A DNA stretch of 49,539 nucleotides from Prosthecobacter debontii (GTDB lineage: Bacteria > Verrucomicrobiota > Verrucomicrobiia > Verrucomicrobiales > Verrucomicrobiaceae). The notes under the pieces are model-generated. The model made no database searches. It had not been told where the DNA came from and worked only from the letters and a program-made list of their open reading frames with translations. Of this stretch, positions 40,245 to 49,109 are shown one piece after another. The translations under genes were made by a program, and so were the position numbers. The stretch lies in contig CAMBPV010000009.1 of assembly GCA_945869695.1 (NCBI GenBank), positions 1-49,539 of the forward strand. The letters are read 5' to 3'. Each line of letters opens with the position of its first letter. The stretch's first letter is position 1.

Positions 40245-43195
40245 TCGGCCTGGTTTGTTGAAATGAGGCTCGCATTCACAGCCTTCACGGGATCGCCGAA
40301 AAAGAGATGACCGAAGTCGTCGGCAAAGGTGAGTTTTTTCGAGGGTGGCCAGAAGGTGCGCGAGCGGATGGCGGCGATGATGCTTTCGGCGCAGGTGCGG
40401 GCACTTTGTAGCAGCTCGCCTTCCAGATCTGGCCATGCATCGAGTGCGATATCCGCCTTTGTTTTGCCGAGGGTGGCGTAGGCTGTCTGCACCTTGGCGC
40501 CGTGGTATCGTCGCTCCATCGCGAGGCGGTAAAGAGGTAGTTGGAGGTCAGTCCACCGACAGAGTTCGCCCTTGCTGTTGCTCGTGAGCATCCAAGATGG
40601 GAAATCGGCGGCGGACTCATTTCGTTTGAGTTTCGTGAGGTGATAATCTTCCACGCCTTTACTCTCGCCTTTTCCTGCTGCGGTCGGTGAATAGGTTTTG
40701 AAGTCGATCAATCTCACGCCGAGCTGTTCATGGCGCTCCACTCGGTCGACGATGCCACTGACGATCGTGTCTGAGAGTTTCCAGGCATTGCCGTCGGGAC
40801 TGATGCGTGTCTCGGATTCGATGATGCGCCATCCCGCCGCTCGCTCCTGAGCCTCAAGATCTGCCCACCAGGATAAACGTTGTCGGGCGGACTCCCGCTG
40901 AATCGTCACGGGCACGGTAAGTCGTGCGCCAAAGATGCCGTGGAGATGACGGTCAAGCAGGCAATGGAACTCAGCGCGGATGACATTGGCGTCCGTCGAG
41001 GTGCCAGATTCTCCTTCTTTGCTGAATTGATCCAAAACGGAATGGAGGAGATTGCCAAACTCCATGGCGTCCATCTCTGTGCGTGAGGCATCGACCTCCT
41101 GCATTTTCAAGCCGTGCTTCAGGTAGAAGCGGAAGGGGCAGGTCAGGTAGTCACGGAACTGGGTGACACTGAGCTTTTGAAAGAGAGGCGAGTCATCTGG
41201 AAGTCGCTGGGGTTGCAGTTGCCAAGCAAGGTTCCATGGCAAAGGGTCGCTGCGTAGCTTCGGTTTCTTGAAGAAGTGCAAAGTGCGCTCCGGAAGCTCG
41301 GCATCTGGGCATTGAAACAGCAAGCGTGATGGGCGCAGGGGTTCGCCTGTGCCGCCAACGCGACCAAAGATGAAATCGACCCGGCCACTGATGCGCTGCC
41401 GGAGCTCGATGATCACCGTCATCAGACAGGCGTCCCGGGCAAAACGGGTGTCATTGTTCCGCAGACCGAGGGCGCGCCGAGCGGAGTCAGGGAGGAACTG
41501 ATGAGCCATGATCGATTCGGGCACTTTGCCGTCGTTCATCCCTGCCACGATGAGATGCGGCGCATCTTCCCACAGCAATTCCAGCCAGCCTTGGAGGTCG
41601 ATGTCACGGGCTGCGCGCTCGGGGTAAAAGACCTGATCCTCTAGCACGCGCAGGAGAAGCTCAAGACGGCTGCCTGCTGAGAGTGCTTTTGGAAACAGGC
41701 TTACGGCGGGGCCGTCGAGGGCGTCGAGGACTTGGGAGATTTGATCTGCAATCGCTGCGAAGACGGCATCCTGGGGGCGGTCGCTGCGGAATCGCCTCGC
41801 GGCAAAGACATCGGCTAAAAAATCGGTCAATGCGGAGCCGAAGTTGGAGCCAGAGATGTTTTTCAAAACGGAGTTCATCCATTCGAGCCCGATGAGGAGG
41901 ACGCCTCCCTCTTTGAGCTGAGGCGCTAGCTCGATGGCGTCATCAAAGGTGTCAGGAAGCGACCTGACGGCCAATTTATCCAGACCTATGAGCAACTGCG
42001 GCAGGGTCGGCCGTGTGCCGGTATTCTCCTCCGCTTTTCGGCGAATGGTTTCAATGACATCGGGGCAGCGCATGAGTTCTGCCGCCGTGCCGAAGGAGCG
42101 AGAGGTGCAGAGTTGGCTCAGTAGACGAAGCAGATGAAACACACCGTGGGTGCCCATGCGTTTGCCTGCGGGATCGTAGGCTCCGATTTGGTGTTCAGAG
42201 AGTGTCTTTTCAAGAGGCGCGGAGATTTCAACATCTGCGATTCCGATGGCTGCGACTGCACCTGGATTTGGGTAACCTGCCAGTAAATCCAATGTCGCCG
42301 CCGCTTGTTCTGCGGGTGAGCTGCCTTGGTGAATCGTTCCCTCGGGTTCGGGTATGTGAATAGGCTCTGAAAGCCAGGTCTCGGGCATGGGGCGTCCCCA
42401 GAGGTCGAACTTGTGGCTATGAGTCTCCACCGGCGCAAAGATAAGCACCTCGACGGGAATCTGCCGAGCATGACGCTCAAGCGCCCGTGTGGCGAGCACG
42501 GAGGGATCCAGCACACCTGCGATGACAATCCGCTTCACTCCAACAGGGAGTGTGCCAGTCGTGGCAGCGCGGCGGCGTGCGACTTGCCAGTCGGTGAATC
42601 CATTGGCCTCTGTGGCACTCACGCATTCGTTTTCGAGATTGGCGAGGTCTCGCCAGCGCTCGGGTTCCATTTCGGAATTCTCCAAGAGACGTGCAGCATC
42701 TGCGAGGCTGAGTCCGTTTTCATTCAGGGTCTCACGCACTTGCAGCAGGTCATTTGCGGTCTTCAGCGCCCAAGTGAAGTTCCGCTCCACGGGGTCGACG
42801 GGAAAGAGGTGACGGTAGTCATCCAGATCGATTCTCAGCAACTCAGCGGACCAGAGGAGGAGTGTCTCCACTTGTCCGGCTGCCTGAATGTCGGCAATGC
42901 GATCGGGGGACGTCAGGAAATCCGGAGTCACAGTCAAAGGTGGTAGCACCGCCGCGCCCTGAGTGGCGGCATGAACGGCTAGCGCCTCACGCAGACGGCG
43001 GCTTGCATTGCGCGTGGGCACCACAACCATCCACTCACTGAGATCGAGTGCACCGGATCCATTCCAGCCCCCAGCCAAGTGTTCCGCGACAGCGTGAACC
43101 AGTGGTTTCTCCCACCCTAGGAATCGACGAGTCACCGCTGTTTGTACAGACAGACTGGGCTCTTCAGAATTCAAGTTTTTGGGGGGGCGAGGCAT
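40241..43195 (-). CDS. addB: AddB-like PD-(D/E)XK nuclease
   Basis: A 984-residue protein encoded directly upstream of addA with a 4-nt overlap. The N-terminal two thirds resemble an inactivated helicase fold (the usual Walker A motif is absent), as in AddB, with MVVVPTRNASRRLREAL. The C-terminal nuclease has LTCPFRFYLKHGL, FGNLLHSVLDQF, GIVDRVERHEQ, VRLIDFKTYS and LQLPLYRLAM. The Cys-x-x-Cys cluster that holds the Fe-S centre in Bacillus-type AddB is not seen near the C-terminus. The start is ATG 43195, just before a CCCCCCC-AAAAA tract. Function in recombinational repair follows from the partner. Confidence 0.86.
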   Translation of the reverse strand: MPRPPKNLNSEEPSLSVQTAVTRRFLGWEKPLVHAVAEHLAGGWNGSGALDLSEWMVVVPTRNASRRLREALAVHAATQGAAVLPPLTVTPDFLTSPDRIADIQAAGQVETLLLWSAELLRIDLDDYRHLFPVDPVERNFTWALKTANDLLQVRETLNENGLSLADAARLLENSEMEPERWRDLANLENECVSATEANGFTDWQVARRRAATTGTLPVGVKRIVIAGVLDPSVLATRALERHARQIPVEVLIFAPVETHSHKFDLWGRPMPETWLSEPIHIPEPEGTIHQGSSPAEQAAATLDLLAGYPNPGAVAAIGIADVEISAPLEKTLSEHQIGAYDPAGKRMGTHGVFHLLRLLSQLCTSRSFGTAAELMRCPDVIETIRRKAEENTGTRPTLPQLLIGLDKLAVRSLPDTFDDAIELAPQLKEGGVLLIGLEWMNSVLKNISGSNFGSALTDFLADVFAARRFRSDRPQDAVFAAIADQISQVLDALDGPAVSLFPKALSAGSRLELLLRVLEDQVFYPERAARDIDLQGWLELLWEDAPHLIVAGMNDGKVPESIMAHQFLPDSARRALGLRNNDTRFARDACLMTVIIELRQRISGRVDFIFGRVGGTGEPLRPSRLLFQCPDAELPERTLHFFKKPKLRSDPLPWNLAWQLQPQRLPDDSPLFQKLSVTQFRDYLTCPFRFYLKHGLKMQEVDASRTEMDAMEFGNLLHSVLDQFSKEGESGTSTDANVIRAEFHCLLDRHLHGIFGARLTVPVTIQRESARQRLSWWADLEAQERAAGWRIIESETRISPDGNAWKLSDTIVSGIVDRVERHEQLGVRLIDFKTYSPTAAGKGESKGVEDYHLTKLKRNESAADFPSWMLTSNSKGELCRWTDLQLPLYRLAMERRYHGAKVQTAYATLGKTKADIALDAWPDLEGELLQSARTCAESIIAAIRSRTFWPPSKKLTFADDFGHLFFGDPVKAVNASLISTNQAE

Positions 43196-43260
43196 GAGGT
43201 TGAGATCGTACCACTCCAGACTAGATCAGGGGTGACGAAAGTCGAACGTGGAGAACTGCT

Positions 43261-44709
43261 TCAGGCCAACAACTGCTCGACCACTTTTGCACCCTGATTG
43301 TCCGTGAGACTCGCTGCGAGTCCATTACGCTTGTAGGTGAGTTTGGTGTGATCGAGGCCAAAGATTTTCAACAAGGTTGCGTGATAATCGAAGTGACGGA
43401 CCTCATCAATAACAGCCTTGTGGCCAAATTCATCGGTCTCGCCATGAATGTGGCCTTTTTTGAATCCGCCACCCGCGACCCACATGCTGAAGCCGTAGGT
43501 GTTGTGATCGCGGCCCCATTTCGCACGACCAGCATCGTTTTGTAGAACGGGTAGGCGGCCCATTTCACCGCCCCAATGCACGACGGTGCTGTCGAGCAGG
43601 CCTCGTTGTTTGAGATCGATGAGCAGCGCGGCGCTGGGCTGATCGGTGGCGGCGCAGTTGGCCGGAAGTGCGGTGATGAGGGAGCCGTGTTGATCCCATG
43701 ATTGACCCGCATTTAAAACCTGCACATAGCGTACCCCGCGCTCGACAAGGCGACGGGCGATGATGCAGCGCGTGGCGTAGTCCTTTGTGATCGGATTATC
43801 CACGCCGTAGAGTTTTTTGACGTATTCAGGCTCTTTGGAGATGTCGAGCGCCTCCTTCGCTGCCGTCTGCATGTGCGCGGCAAGTTCGTAGCAGGCAATA
43901 CGCGCCTGCAGATCGAGCTCACCTGGGTGTTGTGCGAGATGATCTTCGTTGAAGGCTTTCAAAAGCGCGAGTTGACGCGATTGCGGCGCACCCGCAAGCG
44001 ATGCCGGGGGATCAAGATTCAGAATGCGTGGTTCTGTCGGGCGAATGAGCGTTCCCTGATACAGGGCAGGCAACCACCCGTTCGTGAAGTGTTCGCCACT
44101 GAAAGTGGGAAGGCCACCGGGGTGTGAAAGCACCATGTAGGAGGGTAATTCTTCCGTCTCGCTGCCGAGTCCATAAGTGAGCCATGATCCCAGCGCAGGA
44201 CGCCCCGCGGTGATGCGACCCGCGTTCATGGCATAGAGACCTTGTGCATGATTGTTCACGCCGGAGGTCATGGACCGGATCAAGGTGATCTCATCTGCCA
44301 CCTTGCTCAGATTTGGCAGTAGCTCACTGATCTCCATGCCGCACTGGCCGTGCTTGGCAAACTTCCAGGGTGAGCCAAAACACTTCGAAGATGCCTGCGC
44401 GAGATTGTCATACTTGATTTCACCGGGGAATTTTTGACCGTCATACTTTGTGAGCATCGGCTTTGGATCGAAGAGGTCCATTTGTGATGGGCCACCCATC
44501 ATGAACATTGAGATCATCGCTTTTGCTTTCGGCTCAAAGTGCGGCTTTTTGGGCGTCAGATCGTAACGCAGCTCACCGAAACTCTCAGGTTTCACGGGGG
44601 CGGCGATCAAGCCATCTCGCTCCAACAATGAGGCGAGTGCCAACGTGCCAAGGCTGTATCCGTTGGCATGGAGGAAGTGACGACGAGAGCAGATTTGAGA
44701 GCGGTTCAT
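43261..44709 (-). CDS. DUF1501 Tat-signal protein (second copy)
   Basis: A 482-residue protein with the twin-arginine motif SRRHFLHANGYSLGTLALAS at residues 8-27. DUF1501 segments: AMISMFMMGGPSQMDLFDPKP, GLYAMNAGRITAGRPALGSW, TFSGEHFTNGWLPALYQGT, VHWGGEMGRLPVLQNDAGRA, RDHNTYGFSMWVAGGGFKKG and GETDEFGHKAV. It diverges clearly from the copy at 33525 and belongs to the longer MGGPSQMDLFDPKP-type group. ATG 44709 overlaps the stop of the preceding cytochrome gene as ATGA, so the two are translationally coupled. Function unknown, presumably with its partner outside the cytoplasm. Confidence 0.9.
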   Translation of the reverse strand: MNRSQICSRRHFLHANGYSLGTLALASLLERDGLIAAPVKPESFGELRYDLTPKKPHFEPKAKAMISMFMMGGPSQMDLFDPKPMLTKYDGQKFPGEIKYDNLAQASSKCFGSPWKFAKHGQCGMEISELLPNLSKVADEITLIRSMTSGVNNHAQGLYAMNAGRITAGRPALGSWLTYGLGSETEELPSYMVLSHPGGLPTFSGEHFTNGWLPALYQGTLIRPTEPRILNLDPPASLAGAPQSRQLALLKAFNEDHLAQHPGELDLQARIACYELAAHMQTAAKEALDISKEPEYVKKLYGVDNPITKDYATRCIIARRLVERGVRYVQVLNAGQSWDQHGSLITALPANCAATDQPSAALLIDLKQRGLLDSTVVHWGGEMGRLPVLQNDAGRAKWGRDHNTYGFSMWVAGGGFKKGHIHGETDEFGHKAVIDEVRHFDYHATLLKIFGLDHTKLTYKRNGLAASLTDNQGAKVVEQLLA

Positions 44710-47318
44710 TCGATGTAGAGAAAACGATTCGAGCTGCAAAGGATCTGGCAGAGGCTGGCCATGGCTTCCAGTGGCGGATTGGGGGCGACGCCTTTGGCGT
44801 GTTGAATATCGTGGTGATATTGAATAAGGGCTTTGGTCTGCTCATCGAGGTAGGCAAGGCTGCGGGTGAGATCAGACTCGGTCGCAGGTCTGCTGTAGAG
44901 GAGTTCCCAGGCTTGCTGCACTTGCTTGCGCAAATCATTCGGAGCGCTGGCTTGCAGACGGTTGGCCAGGCGGTTGGCGTTCTCGAGGACGAAGGTGTCG
45001 TTCATGAGCAGGAGTGATTGCGGCGCGACAGTGGTTTGTGCGCGCAGTTCACAATTGGGCGACATGGTGGGTGCGTCGAAAGTGTCGAGCACGGTCACGG
45101 GCTTGCTGCGGCGCACTTGCACGTAGATAGATCGACGAAAGTCGTCAGCGCCGGCGGGATCGACTTTGTTGAGTGTGATGGTTCCTTTATCGATGCCGAC
45201 GACCACGCGGCCCTGTGGATCGCGACCAACGCCGCTGGGTGCGCCAAAGCTTGTTTGCACGAGTGTGTTCGTGACCGCAAGCATGGAGTCTCGAAGAGTT
45301 TCGGCATCGAGTCTGCGCATTTTAAAGCGAGCGTAGAGTTTGTTTTCGGGGTCAGTTTGGAGTGAAGCTTCACTCGAGGATGACTGGCGATATGCGTTGC
45401 TCAGAAGAATGAATCGATGGAGCGACTTGAGCTTCCAACCGCTCTGCATGAATTCGTGGGCGAGCCAGTCGAGTAATTCGGGATGCGTCGGGCGCTCGCC
45501 TTGGTGACCGAAGTCACCGGGTGTGTTGACGATTCCGCGACCCATGTGGTTAAGCCAAAAGCGGTTTACCAAAACGCGGGCGACGAGTGGATGCTGACCA
45601 CGGGTGAGCCATTGAGCATAGGCAAGACGTCGACCCGTTGAGCCTGTCGTGACGGATGCAGGTTTAAATGGCTCGATTTCGGGTTTCGCAATGATGCTCA
45701 ACTCACCCGGCGTCACAGCTTGCTTTGGTTGATCGTGATCGCCGCGATTGAAGAGCGTTGTCGTGGGCACCTGGCCTTTTACCTCCATGAGCGCCATCAC
45801 AAATCCTTCCGGAGGCTTCGTTGCACGCAGTTTGGTCGCTTCAGCGGCCTTGGCATTGACGATGTCTTGTTTCTTTTTGTCGTAGAGGTCGAGCGCGTAA
45901 GTCGCGAGTGCGGATGGGTACTTTTTAATAAGAGCTTTCTGCTCAGGTGTGTGTTTTTCCTTCGGTGTGGCGCGTGCTATGCGGAAAGGACCGCGGTCGG
46001 CCTCGGGTAGTTTGAGGATTTCGACTTCGAAGATTTCATCGAGAAACTTTTTACTGATGGCTTGTGCCTCAAGATTGATCGCCGCCGCTTTTTTTTCGAT
46101 CTCGGTTGCCTTTGCGCGTTCTTCTGGGGAATAGAGCGAATAAAGCCGCTGCGCGGGTGGACGCCAGGATTCCCAATTGTAGGCGGGATCAAAGATGGCT
46201 CTCAGCCGGTAGTAGTCGGCCTGGGTGATCGGATCATAGCGATGATCATGGCATTGCGCACAAGCCACTGTCATGCCCATGAGAGAAGAAGTCATGATCT
46301 TCATTTGCTCGGCGATGACTTGATTCTTCGCCAACTTTGCATCGTCCACACCATCGCCCGTTCCGTCGGGTGCCATGCGGAGGAATGCGGTGGCGGTAAG
46401 TTCATCGCGTCGCTTGGGATCGAGCACGGCATGCTGGTAATCAGCGTGCGTCGCCCCCGCGATTTCATCGCCAGCTAGCTGCTCGCGTATGAAGTCACTC
46501 CAAGGCTTGTCCTCATTCATCGCGCGGATCACATAGTCGCGATACCGCCACGCTTGAGGTCGTATCGAGTCTGCTTCCGAGTATCCGTTTGAGTCTGCAT
46601 AGCCGACGACATCCAGCCAGTGGCGAGCCCAGCGCTCGCCGTAGTTTTTTGAGGCGAGCAAGCGTTCGACGAGTTGTTCGTAAGCCAGTGGTGATTGATT
46701 GGTCACAAAGGCCTCCACTTCCTGAGGTGTCGGAAGCAGACCCGTTAAATCCAGCGTCACACGACGAATCAGGGTCCGACGATCTGCTTCTGGTGCAAAA
46801 TCGAGTCCCTTCTCTTGCATCGAGCGCAGGAGAAAGGCGTCAATGGGTGTGCGCACCTTTTTGAAATCAACACCTGTCGGCACGGTGGGCCGTTTGATCG
46901 ATTGGAAGGCCCAATACTCGCGATCTTCATCTGAGATCATGGGTCCCGGTGCTAATACGAGAGGCTCGGTTTTTGCCGTCTTGGCGCCCTGCTGGATCCA
47001 TTTTTCAATGATTGCCAATTCAGCTTCTGAAACTTTCTTTCCCTTTTCTGGCATCTCTCCACTGCGAATGAGGCGAACGAGTTCACTCTTCTCAGGTTTT
47101 CCGGGAATGATTACATGTTTGCCTTCATCTAGCGCCTTGTCCATGAAGCGGCGCAGTCTGAGGTCTACGCCGCCTTTGGGTTTTTCCTCTTCACCATGGC
47201 AGTGAGTGCAGTGCTCCTTTACGATCGGGCGCACGTCTTTCTCGAACGTGAGTGCCTCATCCGAAGCATGAGCGGTGAGGGCGAAGGAACAGAGGATAAC
47301 AGTGGGAGTCAACTTCAT
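44706..47318 (-). CDS. Secreted DUF1549/DUF1553 cytochrome c protein (second copy)
   Basis: An 870-residue exported protein. Signal peptide MKLTPTVILCSFALTAHA, then a heme motif CTHCH at 37-41 in a planctomycete-type cytochrome c domain. DUF1549: RRVTLDLTGLLPTPQEVEAF, YGERWARHWLDVVGYADSNG, and CAQCHDHRYDPITQADYYRL as a second heme-like motif. A charged, helical insert of about 100 residues (EIEKKAAAINLEAQ...) separates it from DUF1553 (VLVNRFWLNHMGRGIVNTPG, THPELLDWLA, RRLDAETLRDSMLAV). Unlike the copy at 30607, it has no discoidin module and no REP insert. ATG 47318 is preferred over an upstream TTG. Followed by its DUF1501 partner. Confidence 0.9.
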   Translation of the reverse strand: MKLTPTVILCSFALTAHASDEALTFEKDVRPIVKEHCTHCHGEEEKPKGGVDLRLRRFMDKALDEGKHVIIPGKPEKSELVRLIRSGEMPEKGKKVSEAELAIIEKWIQQGAKTAKTEPLVLAPGPMISDEDREYWAFQSIKRPTVPTGVDFKKVRTPIDAFLLRSMQEKGLDFAPEADRRTLIRRVTLDLTGLLPTPQEVEAFVTNQSPLAYEQLVERLLASKNYGERWARHWLDVVGYADSNGYSEADSIRPQAWRYRDYVIRAMNEDKPWSDFIREQLAGDEIAGATHADYQHAVLDPKRRDELTATAFLRMAPDGTGDGVDDAKLAKNQVIAEQMKIMTSSLMGMTVACAQCHDHRYDPITQADYYRLRAIFDPAYNWESWRPPAQRLYSLYSPEERAKATEIEKKAAAINLEAQAISKKFLDEIFEVEILKLPEADRGPFRIARATPKEKHTPEQKALIKKYPSALATYALDLYDKKKQDIVNAKAAEATKLRATKPPEGFVMALMEVKGQVPTTTLFNRGDHDQPKQAVTPGELSIIAKPEIEPFKPASVTTGSTGRRLAYAQWLTRGQHPLVARVLVNRFWLNHMGRGIVNTPGDFGHQGERPTHPELLDWLAHEFMQSGWKLKSLHRFILLSNAYRQSSSSEASLQTDPENKLYARFKMRRLDAETLRDSMLAVTNTLVQTSFGAPSGVGRDPQGRVVVGIDKGTITLNKVDPAGADDFRRSIYVQVRRSKPVTVLDTFDAPTMSPNCELRAQTTVAPQSLLLMNDTFVLENANRLANRLQASAPNDLRKQVQQAWELLYSRPATESDLTRSLAYLDEQTKALIQYHHDIQHAKGVAPNPPLEAMASLCQILCSSNRFLYIE

Positions 47319-47400
47319 CAGGGCTGACAAACCTACGGGCCTCGTTTGAGCTTTCTAGCCCTTGCGGTCGAGTGTCTTCCCGCTCGGAAAAACGCCAATT

Positions 47401-47859
47401 CTACTCTACTGCGACCTTCACCACGACTTTGAAGACTCTCTTTGGCGCATCCCACTCGATGCAGGGTGCGTGGGCGTCTTGGGGCCAGAGGATGGCAAAG
47501 TTTCCATCGCTCATGTGGAGTGGCGTGACGTCGGGGACGAGTTTCCAGAGTGCTGCCTCCTTTTCTTCGGAATAGGCGAGCATTTCTTCTTTCATCGACG
47601 CGAGCGGAGCCCAGAGGATCGTTTCACGTCCTTTGTGGATGAACTGGACGTCGATGTATTTGCGATGGGCCTCAAATTTGGCCTTTTCCAGCGGCTTCGT
47701 TTCGTAGGTTTGGACGAGTGCGAAACAATGATCGCCATCAAGATCATGTCTGCCGAGGGCCTGAGTGCCGTCCACGGTTCGGAGGAAGGCAAAGGCCTTG
47801 GCCAAACGAGAGTTCAGCGATTCGTAGCGTGCTGAATTGTCGAGGGTATCGAGGATCAT
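47401..47859 (-). CDS. YhcH/YjgK/YiaL-family protein (DUF386)
   Basis: A 152-residue cupin-like protein of the DUF386 family. Visible family features are FEAHRKYIDVQFIHKGRET, the metal-site and sugar-site region with conserved His, and the C-terminal FAILWPQDAHAPCIEW. In Enterobacteria members (YhcH, EbgC, YiaL) sit in sugar or sialic-acid operons and act as mutarotases or sugar-binding enzymes; the sugar here is not known. ATG 47859 is used; a TTG two codons upstream is possible. The gene lies 12 nt after the FHA gene and 82 nt before the cytochrome gene, so a shared transcript with the cytochrome pair is plausible. Confidence 0.9.
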   Translation of the reverse strand: MILDTLDNSARYESLNSRLAKAFAFLRTVDGTQALGRHDLDGDHCFALVQTYETKPLEKAKFEAHRKYIDVQFIHKGRETILWAPLASMKEEMLAYSEEKEAALWKLVPDVTPLHMSDGNFAILWPQDAHAPCIEWDAPKRVFKVVVKVAVE

Positions 47860-47871
47860 GATCAATCCTGA

Positions 47872-48489
47872 CTACTGCTCGATTTTTACTTTGGGCATGC
47901 TGCGGGTGATGCGCTCGATGAGATCGCTCGGGAGGTTGCGATCGGTTTCCTTATTGTGCCGAATTGCTAGGCCGAGAAAAAAGGCCACGATGAAGAGTCC
48001 GGTGAGAAAGGCTGCAGTGATGCAGCCACTCCCTGTGTCGTCGGGGTAGCTGGAGGGAGTTTGGCGTGCGACGGAGCGCTTGGGCACCGCAGACCTTCTG
48101 GAGGGAGATCCCACGGGAGGACCTCCGGGCACGAAGGCTGCAGTCGGAGGTGGAGGGGTTGCAGCGCGTTGCTTGGGCGGGGATTCGAGGTCGGGGGCAT
48201 CACCTTCGTAATAAACTCCTTGGACGTCTCCGAATGAAAGACGGTCACCATCATTGAGGAGGGCCTCTTCGATTTCAGCGCCATTGACACGGGTGCCATT
48301 GCTCGAATCGAGGTCTTGGATGAAGCGACCTTTTTCCCGGTGCTTAATGATGGCGTGCCGAGTCGAGACCGAGGGGTCAGTCAGAACGATGTCGCTCTCT
48401 GGGTGTCTGCCCAGGGTGGACGTGTCTGCATTGTCGAGCGACGTCACGAGAGTGGGGGCATTTTCGAAGAAAAAGACGACGCAAGCCAT
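47872..48489 (-). CDS. FHA-domain protein with one membrane segment
   Basis: A 205-residue protein. Residues about 15-95 are an FHA domain: TSTLGRHPESDIVLTDPSVS, TRHAIIKHREKGRFIQDLDS, SNGTRVNGAEI, that is, a phosphothreonine-binding module with the conserved GR, SxRH and NGT loops intact. A Pro/Arg/Ser-rich linker follows (about 100-155), then a transmembrane segment (AAFLTGLFIVAFFLGLAI) and a short C-terminal tail. The FHA part should be cytoplasmic. No Ser/Thr kinase is adjacent. It lies upstream of the YhcH-like gene and may be in the same operon. Confidence 0.9.
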   Translation of the reverse strand: MACVVFFFENAPTLVTSLDNADTSTLGRHPESDIVLTDPSVSTRHAIIKHREKGRFIQDLDSSNGTRVNGAEIEEALLNDGDRLSFGDVQGVYYEGDAPDLESPPKQRAATPPPPTAAFVPGGPPVGSPSRRSAVPKRSVARQTPSSYPDDTGSGCITAAFLTGLFIVAFFLGLAIRHNKETDRNLPSDLIERITRSMPKVKIEQ

Positions 48490-48617
48490 GATGAAATAGT
48501 GGGGAGGGAGCGCGGCGAAGGGTGCCTGGAAACGCTATGCGATAACCAATCTGGAGTTTGGCTTCGTGCAACGCCTATGTGCGAAAGGAGGGCATGTTTT
48601 TTTTAATGAGCGAGACT

Positions 48618-48646
48618 TTGACATGAGCCCAAGCAGATGTTTGCGT
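48618..48646 (+). promoter_or_regulatory. Possible promoter of the PPC-like gene
   Basis: A perfect TTGACA at 48618-48623; at 17-nt spacing the -10 position is TTGCGT, a poor match. The ATG follows at 48654. A run of eight T lies just upstream (48597-48604). Confidence 0.25.
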
Positions 48647-48653
48647 TAGCCTC

Positions 48654-49109
48654 ATGTCCCAAGCGAACTACCGCCTGCTCTTTTCTGTCTTTGCCTCTCT
48701 CTTCATGGTCGGGGTTGAGGTGCGTGCCGCTGACGATGTGAGCGAGGCTGCCTCCGCCGCTTGGAGTCTGGCGGGGCCATTGGAAAAGGATGCGTTTGCT
48801 TTTCGCGCGGAGTATTGGGAAAAGGATCTAAAGCCTGATGTGGGCAAGGCGGTTCGGGTTCAACTGTTCAAGGGCAATGACTACCGCTTCTGCATTGCAG
48901 TGCCTGCGAAATCTGGCGTGCAGATCACCGCGACGGTTTTGGATTCCAGTGGCAAGCCGATGGGCTCCCTGCAGGCGGTGGAGCAGGGATGGGGAGTGGT
49001 TCTTTCGTTCAAGCCTAAGCGCACCGATGTTTATGCAGTCGCGGTGAGGCAGACAGAAAAGGTAACGGGCAAGACGGTCTCTTGTGTGATTCTGACGGGG
49101 TATCAATGA
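48654..49109 (+). CDS. Small exported protein with a PPC-like beta domain
   Basis: A 151-residue protein with signal peptide (LLFSVFASLFMVGVEVRA, cleaved near AADDV). The mature part contains VRVQLFKGNDYRFCIAVP, VQITATVLDSSGKPMGSL and DVYAVAVRQTEK, a pattern like the bacterial pre-peptidase C-terminal (PPC) domain of secreted proteins, here alone. Single-gene unit; its 3' end overlaps the convergent transposase gene by 7 nt (TCAATGA). Function unknown. Confidence 0.78.
   Translation: MSQANYRLLFSVFASLFMVGVEVRAADDVSEAASAAWSLAGPLEKDAFAFRAEYWEKDLKPDVGKAVRVQLFKGNDYRFCIAVPAKSGVQITATVLDSSGKPMGSLQAVEQGWGVVLSFKPKRTDVYAVAVRQTEKVTGKTVSCVILTGYQ

Noticed and set aside
48597-48604. Run of eight T as a possible intrinsic terminator
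   Set aside because: No GC-rich stem is seen immediately upstream on the plus strand and no gene on that strand ends nearby.
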